From contig NZ_HG916852.1 of assembly GCF_000577275.2 (NCBI RefSeq), positions 189,001 through 253,000 on the forward strand: 64,000 bases of DNA, written 5' to 3'. The translations under genes were made by a program, and so were the position numbers. The stretch is from Rhizobium favelukesii (GTDB lineage Bacteria > Pseudomonadota > Alphaproteobacteria > Rhizobiales > Rhizobiaceae). Below are positions 8,080 through 16,530 of this stretch, one piece after another. The first letter of the stretch is position 1. The number at the start of each line of letters is the position of its first letter. Under the pieces are notes generated by a model. It was not told the DNA's origin, did not search any database, and was given only the letters and a program-made list of their open reading frames with translations.

Positions 8080-8964
8080 ATGACGAGCTATGTATTGACG
8101 GTGACGTGCAAGTCGACGCGGGGGATCGTGGCAGCGATCGCGAACTATCTGGCGGATCAGGGCTGCAACATCGTCGATTCGTCGCAGTTCGACGACCTCG
8201 ATACCGGGAGGTTCTTCACCCGTGTCAGCTTCATTTCCGAAGAAGGTGTGGGCCTTGCGGCGCTGAAAGAAGGCTTCAAGCCGGTCGCCGAGAAATTCGA
8301 GATGGATGCTGAAATCCATGATGGCGACAGCCGCATGAAGGTGCTTCTGATGGTGTCCCGCTTCGGCCACTGTTTGAATGACCTGCTCTACCGCTGGAAG
8401 ATCGGTGCGCTGTCGATCGATATCGTCGGCGTGGTGTCCAATCACTTCGACTATCAGAAGGTCGTCGTGAATCATGATATCCCGTTCCACCACATCAAGG
8501 TGACGAAGGAAAACAAGCCGCAGGCCGAGGCACAGCTCCTCGATCTCGTGGATCAGACCGGCACCGAGTTGATCGTGCTCGCCCGCTACATGCAGGTTCT
8601 TTCTGACGCCATGTGCCGCAAAATGTCGGGCAAGATCATCAACATCCATCACTCCTTCCTGCCGAGCTTCAAGGGTGCCAACCCTTACAAGCAGGCCTAT
8701 GAGCGCGGCGTGAAGCTCATTGGCGCCACGGCCCATTATGTGACGGCGGATCTCGATGAAGGTCCGATCATCGAGCAGGATACTGCCCGCATCACCCACG
8801 CTCAGAGCGCCGACGATTATGTCTCTATCGGCCGCGACGTCGAGAGCCAGGTGCTGGCGCGTGCCATCCATGCCCATATCCATCGCCGCGTTTTCCTGAA
8901 CGGCAACCGCACCATCGTATTCCCCGCAAGCCCGGGCAGCTATGCTTCCGAGCGCATGGGCTGA
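8080..8964 (+). CDS. purU: Formyltetrahydrofolate deformylase
   Basis: A 294-residue protein with an N-terminal ACT domain (about 1-80; SYVLTVTCKSTRGIVAAIA) and a C-terminal formyl-transferase/hydrolase domain. INIHHSFLPSFKGANPYKQA carries the catalytic His, and ATAHYVTADLDEGPIIEQD the catalytic Asp. PurU hydrolyses 10-formyl-THF to THF and formate. It balances the one-carbon pool and supplies formate to PurT, and in rhizobia it often serves methylated-amine catabolism. The start at 8080 has AAGGA seven bases upstream; an in-frame extension to 7999 lacks one. It appears monocistronic. Confidence 0.96.
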   Translation: MTSYVLTVTCKSTRGIVAAIANYLADQGCNIVDSSQFDDLDTGRFFTRVSFISEEGVGLAALKEGFKPVAEKFEMDAEIHDGDSRMKVLLMVSRFGHCLNDLLYRWKIGALSIDIVGVVSNHFDYQKVVVNHDIPFHHIKVTKENKPQAEAQLLDLVDQTGTELIVLARYMQVLSDAMCRKMSGKIINIHHSFLPSFKGANPYKQAYERGVKLIGATAHYVTADLDEGPIIEQDTARITHAQSADDYVSIGRDVESQVLARAIHAHIHRRVFLNGNRTIVFPASPGSYASERMG

Positions 8965-9073
8965 CAGCCGCGGCGGCTTTGCCGTTGAGCGACTGCGATC
9001 TCCTCGCTTGCCGGTGGCAAGGATTCGATTATCTGCTTAGTCTGCAGAATCGAATCATGCCGCGGGGGATGCC

Positions 9074-12001
9074 ATGACTGACGAGACGCTTGCCTATCGC
9101 GCGACGTTGCCACGCCCGGACGTGACCGCCGCGGAAGCTGGCGACATTCTTCAGTCGCGATATGGCTTGTCGGGAACGATCACCGAGCTCGGCAGCCAGC
9201 AGGATCGCAACTATCGCCTGGATACCGGCGAACAGCGCTATGTGCTCAAGATATGCCACGTGACCTATGAGACGCTGGAACTCGAGGCACAGAACGCAGC
9301 GATCCACCACATCGGCACGAAGGAGAATGCGCCGCGCGTTCCGCGGGTTATCCCATCGACGGACGGGCAGGACATCGTGGCCGTCACCGTGCGCGACCAG
9401 ACCTTTCAGGTTCGGCTGCTGGAGTATCTCGAAGGCGAGGGGCTGTCGCATCGCAAGCACTTGCCGAAGGAATCGGTTTCCGCGCTTGGGGGACTCTGCG
9501 CCCGCCTGGCGCAGTCGCTGGCCGATTTCACGCATCCTGGCCTCGATCGCAGCCTGCAATGGGACCTGCGCCGCGCAGGCCCGGTCGCCGTTCAGCTGCT
9601 GTCGGCAATCACCGACAGCGCCGCACGCGATCGCATCGCCAAGACGATGGTGGCCGCGGTGCGGCGAATCCAGCCTTTGGCGCCGTCTTTGCGCTTGCAG
9701 GCCGTGCATCATGACGTGACGGGTGACAACGTCGTCAGTCATCGCGACAGCCGCGGTCGTCTAGTTCCCGACGGCGTCATCGATTTCGGCGATATCATCC
9801 GCGGCTGGCTGATCGGGGATCTCGCGGTCACCTGCGCCTCGCTGCTGCATCAGGCGGATGGCGACCCGCTCTATATTCTTCCGGCGGTGAAGGCCTATCA
9901 CGAAGTCTATCCGCTCACGGAGGGGGAGCTGCGCGCTCTCTGGCCCCTGGTGGTTGCGCGCGCCGTCATCCTTGTCGCCAGCGGCGAGCAGCAGATTTCG
10001 ATCGACCCCGAGAACGACTATGTCCGCGGCAATCTCGAGCTCGAGCGCCTGATATTCGACACGGCGGTCTCTGTTCCGTTCGAACTCATGGAGATCGCTG
10101 TCCTGAAGGCGGTGGGCATGGAAACGGCCACGCTGCCGACGGAGGACTGGCGTCCGCTGTTTCCCGACATCGACCCGGCGACGATTTCCTTTGTCGATCT
10201 CGGTGTCCAGAGCCCGCATTTCGCCGCCGGCAACTGGTCGCAGGCCGACATGGATTGGCGGTTACTTGCCCGCGCGGCGGCCGAGACCGGCACTGCGGCG
10301 ACACGCTACGGCGAATACAGATTGTCGCGCTCCAAGCTTCACAGCGCCACGCCGTCCGCGACCTTTGCACTGCATTCCGACATTTGCCTCGCCGGTGGCA
10401 GCACGGTTGCCGCCCCGTTTGCCGGAAGGGTCAGTTGGAAGAACCACCATTTCATTCTGGCAGGCGAGGGCGTCAACCTTCATCTGGACGGAATTGAGCC
10501 CTCGCTTGAGGATGAGGCGGAGGTCGGGCCAGGGCAGCCGCTCGGGACGATCTCCGGTGAAAGCGGATCTCTCGGCGGGCTTCGGGTGCAGCTCTCCACC
10601 TTGCAGGGCGCGGAGCCGCCGCTGTTTTGCGGTCCGCAGGAGGCAATGGCCTGGTCGGAACTATGCCCGTCGCCGGCGGCCCTTCTCGGTGCTGGCGTCG
10701 ATGCGCCGAAGCCGGCGTCGGCGGAATTGTTCGCACTCAGAGAGGCTCATCTCGCAGGGCCGCAGAAGAACTATTACGAGACGCCGCCGCAGATGGAACG
10801 CGGTTGGAAGGAGCATATGTTCGATGTCGAGGGGCGCGCCTATCTCGACATGCTCAACAACGTCACCATTCTTGGTCATGGTCATCCGCGCCTGGCCGAG
10901 GCGATCAGCGAGCAGTGGCTGCGGCTGAATACCAATTCGCGCTTTCATTATACCGCCATTGCCGAATTTTCAGAGCGTCTGGCCTCACTTGCCCCGGAGG
11001 GACTGGAGGCAGTCTTTCTCGTCAACAGCGGATCGGAGGCCAACGACCTCGCCCTTCGGCTTGCCTGGGCCCACACGGGCGCCAAGCCTATGCTCAGCCT
11101 TCTTGAGGCCTATCACGGTTGGTCGGTTGCAAGTGATGCAGTCTCCACGTCGATCGCCGACAATCCGCAGGCTTTGACGACGCGGCCCGACTGGGTGCAT
11201 GCCGTTCTCTCGCCGAATACATATCGGGGTGCCTTCCGTGGTTCGGAATCAACGACCGGCTACCTGGACGCGGTGGTTGAGGTCCTTGAAGCCATCGACG
11301 CAAAAGGCGAGGGGCTGGCCGGCTTCATTGCCGAGCCAGTCTATGGAAATGCCGGCGGCATTTCGCTTCCGGACGGTTTCCTTGCAGCGGTTTACGGACA
11401 GATCCGGGCCCGTGGCGGCGTCTGCATCGCCGACGAAGTGCAGGTGGGCTACGGACGGCTTGGGCACCATTTCTGGGGCTTCGAGCAGCAGGGTGCCATC
11501 CCCGACATCATCACCATCGCGAAGGGTATGGGAGACGGGCATCCGCTCGGCGCTGTGATCACGACCAGGGCCATCGCCGGTTCGCTGGAGAAGGAAGGCT
11601 ATTTCTTTTCGTCCACCGGCGGCAGCCCGGTCAGTTGTGTGGCCGGTATGACGGTGCTCGATATCATGGCCGATGAAAGGCTGCAGGAGAACGCGCGCGA
11701 TGTCGGCGATCACCTCAAGGGTCGTCTGGTGGCGCTGATCGAGCGCCATCCGATCGTCGGCGCCGTACATGGCATGGGGCTTTACCTCGGCCTCGAACTG
11801 GTCCGCGACCGAACGACGCTGGAGCCGGCGACGGAGGAGACGGCGGCAATCTGCAGCCGCCTCCTCGATCTCGGCATCCTAGTGCAGCCGACCGGCGATC
11901 ACCTCAATGTGTTGAAGATCAAGCCGCCGCTCTGTCTGACAGTCGACAGTGCCGATTTCTTCGTCGACATGCTGGAAAAGGTGCTCTCGGAGGGGTGGTA
12001 G
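9074..12001 (+). CDS. Trifunctional fusion: APH-family kinase, degenerate M23-like domain and class III aminotransferase/phospho-lyase
   Basis: A 975-residue three-domain protein. Residues about 20-340 are an aminoglycoside-phosphotransferase-type kinase (YVLKICH lysine, HHDVTGDNVV catalytic loop near residue 213, DFGD metal site). Residues about 410-530 resemble a lysostaphin/M23 domain (GGSTVAAPFAGRV), but LRVQ stands where the HxH zinc motif is expected, so peptidase activity is unlikely. Residues about 560-975 are a class III PLP aminotransferase with IADEVQVGYGR and the Schiff-base Lys817 in TIAKGMG. The kinase plus phospho-lyase pairing parallels human hydroxylysine kinase and the AGXT2L ammoniophospholyases. 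Phosphorylation of a hydroxy-amine followed by elimination of phosphate and ammonia is therefore a reasonable inference; the true substrate is unknown. Confidence 0.9.
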   Translation: MTDETLAYRATLPRPDVTAAEAGDILQSRYGLSGTITELGSQQDRNYRLDTGEQRYVLKICHVTYETLELEAQNAAIHHIGTKENAPRVPRVIPSTDGQDIVAVTVRDQTFQVRLLEYLEGEGLSHRKHLPKESVSALGGLCARLAQSLADFTHPGLDRSLQWDLRRAGPVAVQLLSAITDSAARDRIAKTMVAAVRRIQPLAPSLRLQAVHHDVTGDNVVSHRDSRGRLVPDGVIDFGDIIRGWLIGDLAVTCASLLHQADGDPLYILPAVKAYHEVYPLTEGELRALWPLVVARAVILVASGEQQISIDPENDYVRGNLELERLIFDTAVSVPFELMEIAVLKAVGMETATLPTEDWRPLFPDIDPATISFVDLGVQSPHFAAGNWSQADMDWRLLARAAAETGTAATRYGEYRLSRSKLHSATPSATFALHSDICLAGGSTVAAPFAGRVSWKNHHFILAGEGVNLHLDGIEPSLEDEAEVGPGQPLGTISGESGSLGGLRVQLSTLQGAEPPLFCGPQEAMAWSELCPSPAALLGAGVDAPKPASAELFALREAHLAGPQKNYYETPPQMERGWKEHMFDVEGRAYLDMLNNVTILGHGHPRLAEAISEQWLRLNTNSRFHYTAIAEFSERLASLAPEGLEAVFLVNSGSEANDLALRLAWAHTGAKPMLSLLEAYHGWSVASDAVSTSIADNPQALTTRPDWVHAVLSPNTYRGAFRGSESTTGYLDAVVEVLEAIDAKGEGLAGFIAEPVYGNAGGISLPDGFLAAVYGQIRARGGVCIADEVQVGYGRLGHHFWGFEQQGAIPDIITIAKGMGDGHPLGAVITTRAIAGSLEKEGYFFSSTGGSPVSCVAGMTVLDIMADERLQENARDVGDHLKGRLVALIERHPIVGAVHGMGLYLGLELVRDRTTLEPATEETAAICSRLLDLGILVQPTGDHLNVLKIKPPLCLTVDSADFFVDMLEKVLSEGW

Positions 12002-12348
12002 GCCGTTTGTGGCAACGTTAACCATTTCGGTCATTTCGCGGCTTTGCATTTTTTAATCAAATGTCCCATTGCCGGAATCAGCGGTAATTCCTATGTCTGC
12101 TCCGTGATCGAAAGAGAGCTTCGGACCGTCACGCGAATTGCACAAAGACTTGATAGGGTTCTTGCAGTCAATTCGAATATGATGGAATGAAATTTTCCGA
12201 ATGGTCGATTTTTTGACACGTTTCGGAATATGTTTCTGATCGACTGCGACGTATAGTCTACCAATGAAGTAGATTAATAGCGCAGTCATCGCCGACCCTG
12301 GAAAGCCAGGGCCTCAAGCAAGCGCAACGCCAGAGAAAGGAACGAGAC
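12002..12348. other. AT-richer intergenic region, no gene recognised
   Basis: About 350 bases clearly lower in GC than the flanking genes, with leftward open frames that show no domains or ribosome-binding sites. It probably contains a promoter for the small genes downstream. No RNA family or strong hairpin was recognised. Confidence 0.4.
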
Positions 12349-12444
12349 ATGACGAAAATCGATACTCTCGCCGATTTCCTTGGGCGATCCGTGCTTGGCA
12401 ATGACCGTCCGGGCGCCCTCTCCCGCCCGAACTGTCGAATGTGA
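12349..12444 (+). CDS. Possible 31-residue small protein
   Basis: ATG 12349 is preceded by AAAGGA at the right distance and opens a 31-codon frame (MTKIDTLADFLGRSVLGNDR onward) ending at TGA 12442-12444. It is short, Arg/Pro-rich at the end and unlike any family I know. It may be a small protein, a leader peptide for the 64-residue gene downstream, or the 5' end of a decayed gene. Confidence 0.35.
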   Translation: MTKIDTLADFLGRSVLGNDRPGALSRPNCRM

Positions 12445-12521
12445 CCTTCGTCCACCTTTAACGGAATCAGACAAGTCAATTCGCCATCGCCAGCGCATAC
12501 CGCGCGGCAGGAGTTCTACGC

Positions 12522-12716
12522 ATGAAAAAAGAAGTAATCGAGTACGCAGGCGTTCCCGTCGGGATCGTCATCCCGGATGAGAACCGGTTGAAGTTCATCG
12601 CGGTGAAATTTCACGTCCACGATCTGGACGAGCAGCATTTCAGCTCGCCGGCGGAAGTAAAGCTCGCGATCCATGATCTGATGACCCGTCGTCACCCGAA
12701 GCCCATTCATGCCTGA
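12522..12716 (+). CDS. Small hypothetical protein
   Basis: 64 residues, no recognised family. It starts MKKEVIEYAGVPVGIVIPDE, contains VKFHVHDLDE and ends HPKPIHA. The alternating hydrophobic pattern suggests a beta-rich soluble fold. AGGAG lies ten bases upstream of the ATG, and a hairpin terminator follows the stop, so it is probably a real single-gene unit. Confidence 0.6.
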   Translation: MKKEVIEYAGVPVGIVIPDENRLKFIAVKFHVHDLDEQHFSSPAEVKLAIHDLMTRRHPKPIHA

Positions 12717-12754
12717 GGGCATGAAGCACGGCCTAACCAGCCTTGACAGATTTC

Positions 12755-12793
12755 AGACCGGTCTTGCCAAAGGTGAGGCCGGTCTTGTCTTTT
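12755..12793 (+). terminator. Intrinsic terminator after the 64-residue gene
   Basis: AGACCGG (12755-12761) pairs with CCGGTCT (12779-12785), followed by TGTCTTTT. Part of the 17-base loop can pair further. The position, 38 bases after the stop codon, fits a Rho-independent terminator. Confidence 0.6.
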
Positions 12794-12836
12794 GATCGCC
12801 ATTGCGGTCCTATCGCGCGCTCTTGCTCAAACCAGG

Positions 12837-13868
12837 ATGGTGCGGTTGCTGAATCTGATCACCGACATTGAAGGCGTCTCCGTCGGAAACGCGACGGATC
12901 TGAAGCTCGGCTCAGGTGTAACCGTCATCGTCTTCGACGAACCGGCCACGGCGTCTGGGGTCGTGCTGGGCGGTGCGCCCGGTGGCCGCGACACAGCGCT
13001 TCTCGATCCGTCAATGACGGTCGGCGCGGTTGACGCGTTTGTGCTCTCCGGCGGGTCGGCCTTCGGTCTTGACGCCGCGGGCGGCGTCCAGGCAGGTCTG
13101 CGGGAAGTCGGCCGAGGCTTTCCTGTCGGCGATGTGAGGGTGCCGATCGTTCCCCAGGCAATCCTGATGGACCTGCTGAACGGCGGCGACAAAGACTGGG
13201 ATCTGCAGTCGCCCTATCGCGAAATGGGCTATCAAGCTTTCAAGGCGGCGGACAAAGAACAATTCGCGCTCGGCACCGTTGGTGCGGGCGCGGGCGCAAC
13301 GACCGCGACCTTCAAAGGGGGGCTCGGTTCGGCAAGCGCCGAAACCAGCACCGGCCTGAAGATCGCGGCGATCGTCGCCGTCAATGCGCTTGGCTCGGCG
13401 ACGGTGGGCGAGGGGCCGCATTTCTGGTCCGCGCCTTTCGAGCAGAACGGAGAGTTCGGCGGCCTCGGCTTGCCCTCGCCAATCTCGCAGGTCGACACGC
13501 ACATGCGGCTGAAAGGCATGAGCACCACGGCGACGACGATTGGCGCCATCGTCACCGATGCCGAATTGACCAAGCAGGAAGCGCACCGCCTTGCGATCAT
13601 GGCCCATGACGGCTTCGCCCGCGGTCTTCTGCCGGCGCATCTGCCCCTTGATGGCGACACTGTTTTTGCCGCCTCGACGGGCAGGAAGCCGCGGCCGGAT
13701 CTGCCTGCCTTTCTGGAGCTCTGCCATCTCGCCACAATGGTGATGGCACGCGCCATCGCGCGCGGTGTCTACGAGGCCACTGCACTTCCGGTCGCCGGCG
13801 CGCAGCAGGCCTGGCGAGATCGCTACCCGGATCGCGTAAGATCGCTTAAACAAGGCGACATTGCCTGA
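12837..13868 (+). CDS. P1 family (DmpA/S58-like) peptidase
   Basis: A 343-residue member of the P1 family, Ntn-hydrolases that mature by autocleavage. The N-terminal GVSVGNATD, SGGSAFGLDAAGGV, GTVGAGAGAT and ATTIGAIVTDAELTK are family landmarks. The Thr just before IGAIVTDA is the likely autoprocessing nucleophile by comparison with DmpA and ThnT. Characterised members are D-aminopeptidases, beta-peptidyl aminopeptidases or amide hydrolases. The start at 12837 (MVRLLNLITDIEGV) is preferred over the longer frame from 12792. A LysR regulator follows 18 bases downstream, then a peptide importer and an amidase, consistent with uptake and cleavage of peptides or amides. Confidence 0.87.
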   Translation: MVRLLNLITDIEGVSVGNATDLKLGSGVTVIVFDEPATASGVVLGGAPGGRDTALLDPSMTVGAVDAFVLSGGSAFGLDAAGGVQAGLREVGRGFPVGDVRVPIVPQAILMDLLNGGDKDWDLQSPYREMGYQAFKAADKEQFALGTVGAGAGATTATFKGGLGSASAETSTGLKIAAIVAVNALGSATVGEGPHFWSAPFEQNGEFGGLGLPSPISQVDTHMRLKGMSTTATTIGAIVTDAELTKQEAHRLAIMAHDGFARGLLPAHLPLDGDTVFAASTGRKPRPDLPAFLELCHLATMVMARAIARGVYEATALPVAGAQQAWRDRYPDRVRSLKQGDIA

Positions 13869-13886
13869 AGCGGCGGAGACCACGAA

Positions 13887-14807
13887 ATGCAGATCCGGGC
13901 CCTGATGTATTTCGACGAGCTGGTGCGCACCAACTCCATGCGCCAGGCTGCGGAGAATCTGAACGTTGCGCCGACGGCGATCAGCCGGCAGATCGAGAAC
14001 CTGGAATATCACTTCGGTGCGCCGCTTGTGGAGCGCAGCGCCCGCGGCGTCAAACTGACGGCGGCGGGTGAGTTGCTTGCTGCCCGTGCGGGTCGGACGC
14101 TGCGCGAACTCGATCACGTCGGCCAGCTGATCGAGGATCTGAAGGGGCTGCAGCGCGGCCGGGTCAGCATCTATGCCAACGGCGCCACGGTCGCCAATCT
14201 GCTCGCTCCGGCGCTGGCGGAGTTCAGCTTGAAGTATCCAAAACTGCGCTTCGAAGTCGCGATCACAAGCGCGCGCCAGGCGATTGAGGCGGTGAACGGC
14301 GCTGAAGCCGATATCGCGGTAACGCTGTTTGCGCCGCCGCTCTCCGGCACGAAGGTACGGTTGCGCTCGGAAATCGCCTATGACCTGATCGTCGCGCCAA
14401 CGCATCCTGCTGCCGATCGGGCCGAGATCCAGCTGAAGGATATCGCCGAGTATTCGCTGGCGCTTCCCGATCAGTCCTTCAGCTTCCGGCAGGCCTTCGA
14501 TGCACGCATTGAGAAGGAGGGCTTGAATGTCGAGCCTGTGTTCGTCACGAGCTCGCTCGAAATGCTCAAGGAACTGGTTTTGAGCGACGCCGCAGTTACC
14601 TTGCTGCCGGCGCTGACCGTCCGCCGCGAAATCGAGGCGGGCCAACTCCGCGCCATTCCGCTGGCCGGAAAAAACGCGATACGCACCTATGTCGATCTCT
14701 GCGTCGCTCCCGATCGCCAGCTTGCCTTTGCGGCCACAAAGCTGGTCGATTTCATCGAACGGTTTATGCGCGAGCGCGCAGACGCAAGACCGCGAGCAAA
14801 AGATTAG
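13887..14807 (+). CDS. LysR-family transcriptional regulator
   Basis: A 306-residue LTTR. The N-terminal winged helix-turn-helix (MRQAAENLNVAPTAISRQIENLE) is followed by a substrate-binding domain of the periplasmic-binding fold (about 90-300). It lies between the P1 peptidase gene and the importer genes, all on the same strand, and is the obvious candidate to control them. Unusually for the family it is co-oriented with its presumed targets rather than divergent. Imperfect dyads in the downstream gap (14838-14883) could be its sites. Confidence 0.9.
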   Translation: MQIRALMYFDELVRTNSMRQAAENLNVAPTAISRQIENLEYHFGAPLVERSARGVKLTAAGELLAARAGRTLRELDHVGQLIEDLKGLQRGRVSIYANGATVANLLAPALAEFSLKYPKLRFEVAITSARQAIEAVNGAEADIAVTLFAPPLSGTKVRLRSEIAYDLIVAPTHPAADRAEIQLKDIAEYSLALPDQSFSFRQAFDARIEKEGLNVEPVFVTSSLEMLKELVLSDAAVTLLPALTVRREIEAGQLRAIPLAGKNAIRTYVDLCVAPDRQLAFAATKLVDFIERFMRERADARPRAKD

Positions 14808-14837
14808 TCCCTGGGCTTGCTCGGACCGCATCTTCGA

Positions 14838-14883
14838 GTGTAGCACTTTCGGCTACACCGAGAACACATAATCGTTATTGTGT
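14838..14883 (+). promoter_or_regulatory. Dyad-symmetric elements upstream of the peptide-importer operon
   Basis: GTGTAGC (14838-14844) and GCTACAC (14852-14858) form a perfect 7-bp inverted repeat with a 7-base spacer. A second imperfect dyad, ACACA-N10-TGTGT, lies at 14864-14883. Both fall in the 146-base gap between the LysR gene and the binding-protein gene. They are operator candidates; no binding specificity can be assigned. Confidence 0.4.
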
Positions 14884-14953
14884 GTGCACTCCGGGAATGA
14901 CACTTTAGCTCGCAAAGGTCGAAGCTACGGCAGCGGCCAGACAGGGGAACATA

Positions 14954-16483
14954 ATGATGAAGGTTTCGCTCGCGCCGTCGGTACGGCTGGTTCGGCGACT
15001 TTCGCTCGGGGCGGCCGTTTCTGTCGGCCTCGTTTTTTTGGGGCTCACCCCGGCGGAAGCGGCCAAAACCACACTGACCCTCGGCATGACCGTGGAACCG
15101 ACCGGTTTGGATCCGACGATCGCAGCCCCTGTCGCGATCGGGCAGGTGACCTGGCAGAATATCTTCGAAGGCCTTGTCGCGATTGATGAGGCCGGCAAGG
15201 TCCAGCCGCAACTCGCCAAGAGCTGGGAAGTCTCCCCTGATGGTCTCGTCTATACCTTCAAGCTACAATCTCCCGTCAAATTTCACGATGGCGAGGCGTT
15301 CGATTCTGCTGCCGCGAAGTTCGCGCTTGATCGTGCCCGCGGTGCCGACTCGGTAAACCCGCAGAAGCGTTTCTTCACATCGATCGCTTCCATCGAGACG
15401 CCCGACCCGGAAACGCTCGTGCTGCGCCTCTCCGCACCGACAGGCAGTCTCCTTTATTGGCTTGGCTGGCCCGCCTCGGTCATGGTGGCGCCGAATTCCG
15501 CCGCCGATGACAAGACGAATCCCATCGGCACAGGCCCGTTCAAGTTTGTGAACTGGGCCAAGGGCGACAAGGTCGAACTCGAAAAGAACGTCGACTATTG
15601 GAACAAGGGCGTTGCGGTAAAGCTCGAGAAAGTGACCTTCCGCTTTGTTGCCGATCCTCAAGCCCAGGCCGCGGCGCTGAAGTCTGGGGATGTCGACGCC
15701 ATTCCCGAGTTCGCGGCGCCCGAGCTGATGAGTTCGTTTGACGGCGATGCGAAGCTTGCGACCAGGATCGGCAATACCGAGCTCAAGGTCGTGGCCGGTA
15801 TGAACAACGCCAAGAAGCCGTTCGACGACAAGCGTGTGCGACAGGCCCTGATGATGGCGATTGATCGGAAGACGGTGATCGACGGTGCCTGGTCGGGCCT
15901 CGGCACGCCGATCGGCAGCCACTACACGCCGAACGACCCCGGCTACGTCGATCTCACCGGCGTTCTGCCTTACGATCCTGAAAAGGCCAAGGCGCTGCTT
16001 GCCGAAGCCGGCTATCCCAGTGGTTTCACCTTCACGATCAAGTCGCCGCAAATGGCCTATGCGCCGCGCAGCGCCCAGGTCATGCAGGCGATGCTGGCCG
16101 AAATCGGGGTGACGATGAACATCGAGCCGACTGAGTTTCCGGCCAAATGGGTGCAGGATGTCATGAAGGACCGCGCCTACGATATGACGATCGTCGCACA
16201 TGCCGAGCCGCTCGACATCGACATCTACGCCCGCGATCCGTACTACTTCAATTACAAGAATCCGGTGTTCGACGGCCTGATGAAGATGGTGCAGGAGACC
16301 TCGGATCCCGCGGCGCAAGCCCAGATTTATGGGGAGGCCCAAAAGGTTCTGGCCGAGGATGTGCCGGCGCTCTATCTCTTCGTCATGCCCAAGCTCGGCG
16401 TCTGGGACAAGAAGCTGAAGGGTCTCTGGGACAACGAGCCGATTCCCTCGAACGTCCTCACGAACGTCTCCTGGGAAGACTGA
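14954..16483 (+). CDS. ABC transporter substrate-binding protein, family 5 (peptide/opine/nickel type)
   Basis: A 509-residue periplasmic binding protein with a Sec signal peptide (hydrophobic segment about 14-33, cleavage after AEA). TLTLGMTVEPTGLDPT opens the mature protein, as in DppA/OppA-like proteins, and KLQSPVKFHDGEAFDS and GTGPFKFVNW are SBP_bac_5 landmarks. AGGGGA precedes the start. The next genes encode DppB- and DppC-like permeases, so it supplies that importer. The ligand is unknown; the neighbouring amidase and P1 peptidase point to a peptide or amide compound. Confidence 0.93.
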   Translation: MMKVSLAPSVRLVRRLSLGAAVSVGLVFLGLTPAEAAKTTLTLGMTVEPTGLDPTIAAPVAIGQVTWQNIFEGLVAIDEAGKVQPQLAKSWEVSPDGLVYTFKLQSPVKFHDGEAFDSAAAKFALDRARGADSVNPQKRFFTSIASIETPDPETLVLRLSAPTGSLLYWLGWPASVMVAPNSAADDKTNPIGTGPFKFVNWAKGDKVELEKNVDYWNKGVAVKLEKVTFRFVADPQAQAAALKSGDVDAIPEFAAPELMSSFDGDAKLATRIGNTELKVVAGMNNAKKPFDDKRVRQALMMAIDRKTVIDGAWSGLGTPIGSHYTPNDPGYVDLTGVLPYDPEKAKALLAEAGYPSGFTFTIKSPQMAYAPRSAQVMQAMLAEIGVTMNIEPTEFPAKWVQDVMKDRAYDMTIVAHAEPLDIDIYARDPYYFNYKNPVFDGLMKMVQETSDPAAQAQIYGEAQKVLAEDVPALYLFVMPKLGVWDKKLKGLWDNEPIPSNVLTNVSWED

Positions 16484-16530
16484 TTGCGGATGGATGACAT
16501 GGCGGGGCGGCGAACAATACCGGACGTGAA

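Noticed and set aside
13011..14846. 611-codon leftward open frame opposite the P1 peptidase and LysR genes
   Set aside because: It is antisense to two genes with clear domains, has low-complexity Arg/Asp-rich composition and no domain; it is a GC-rich shadow frame.
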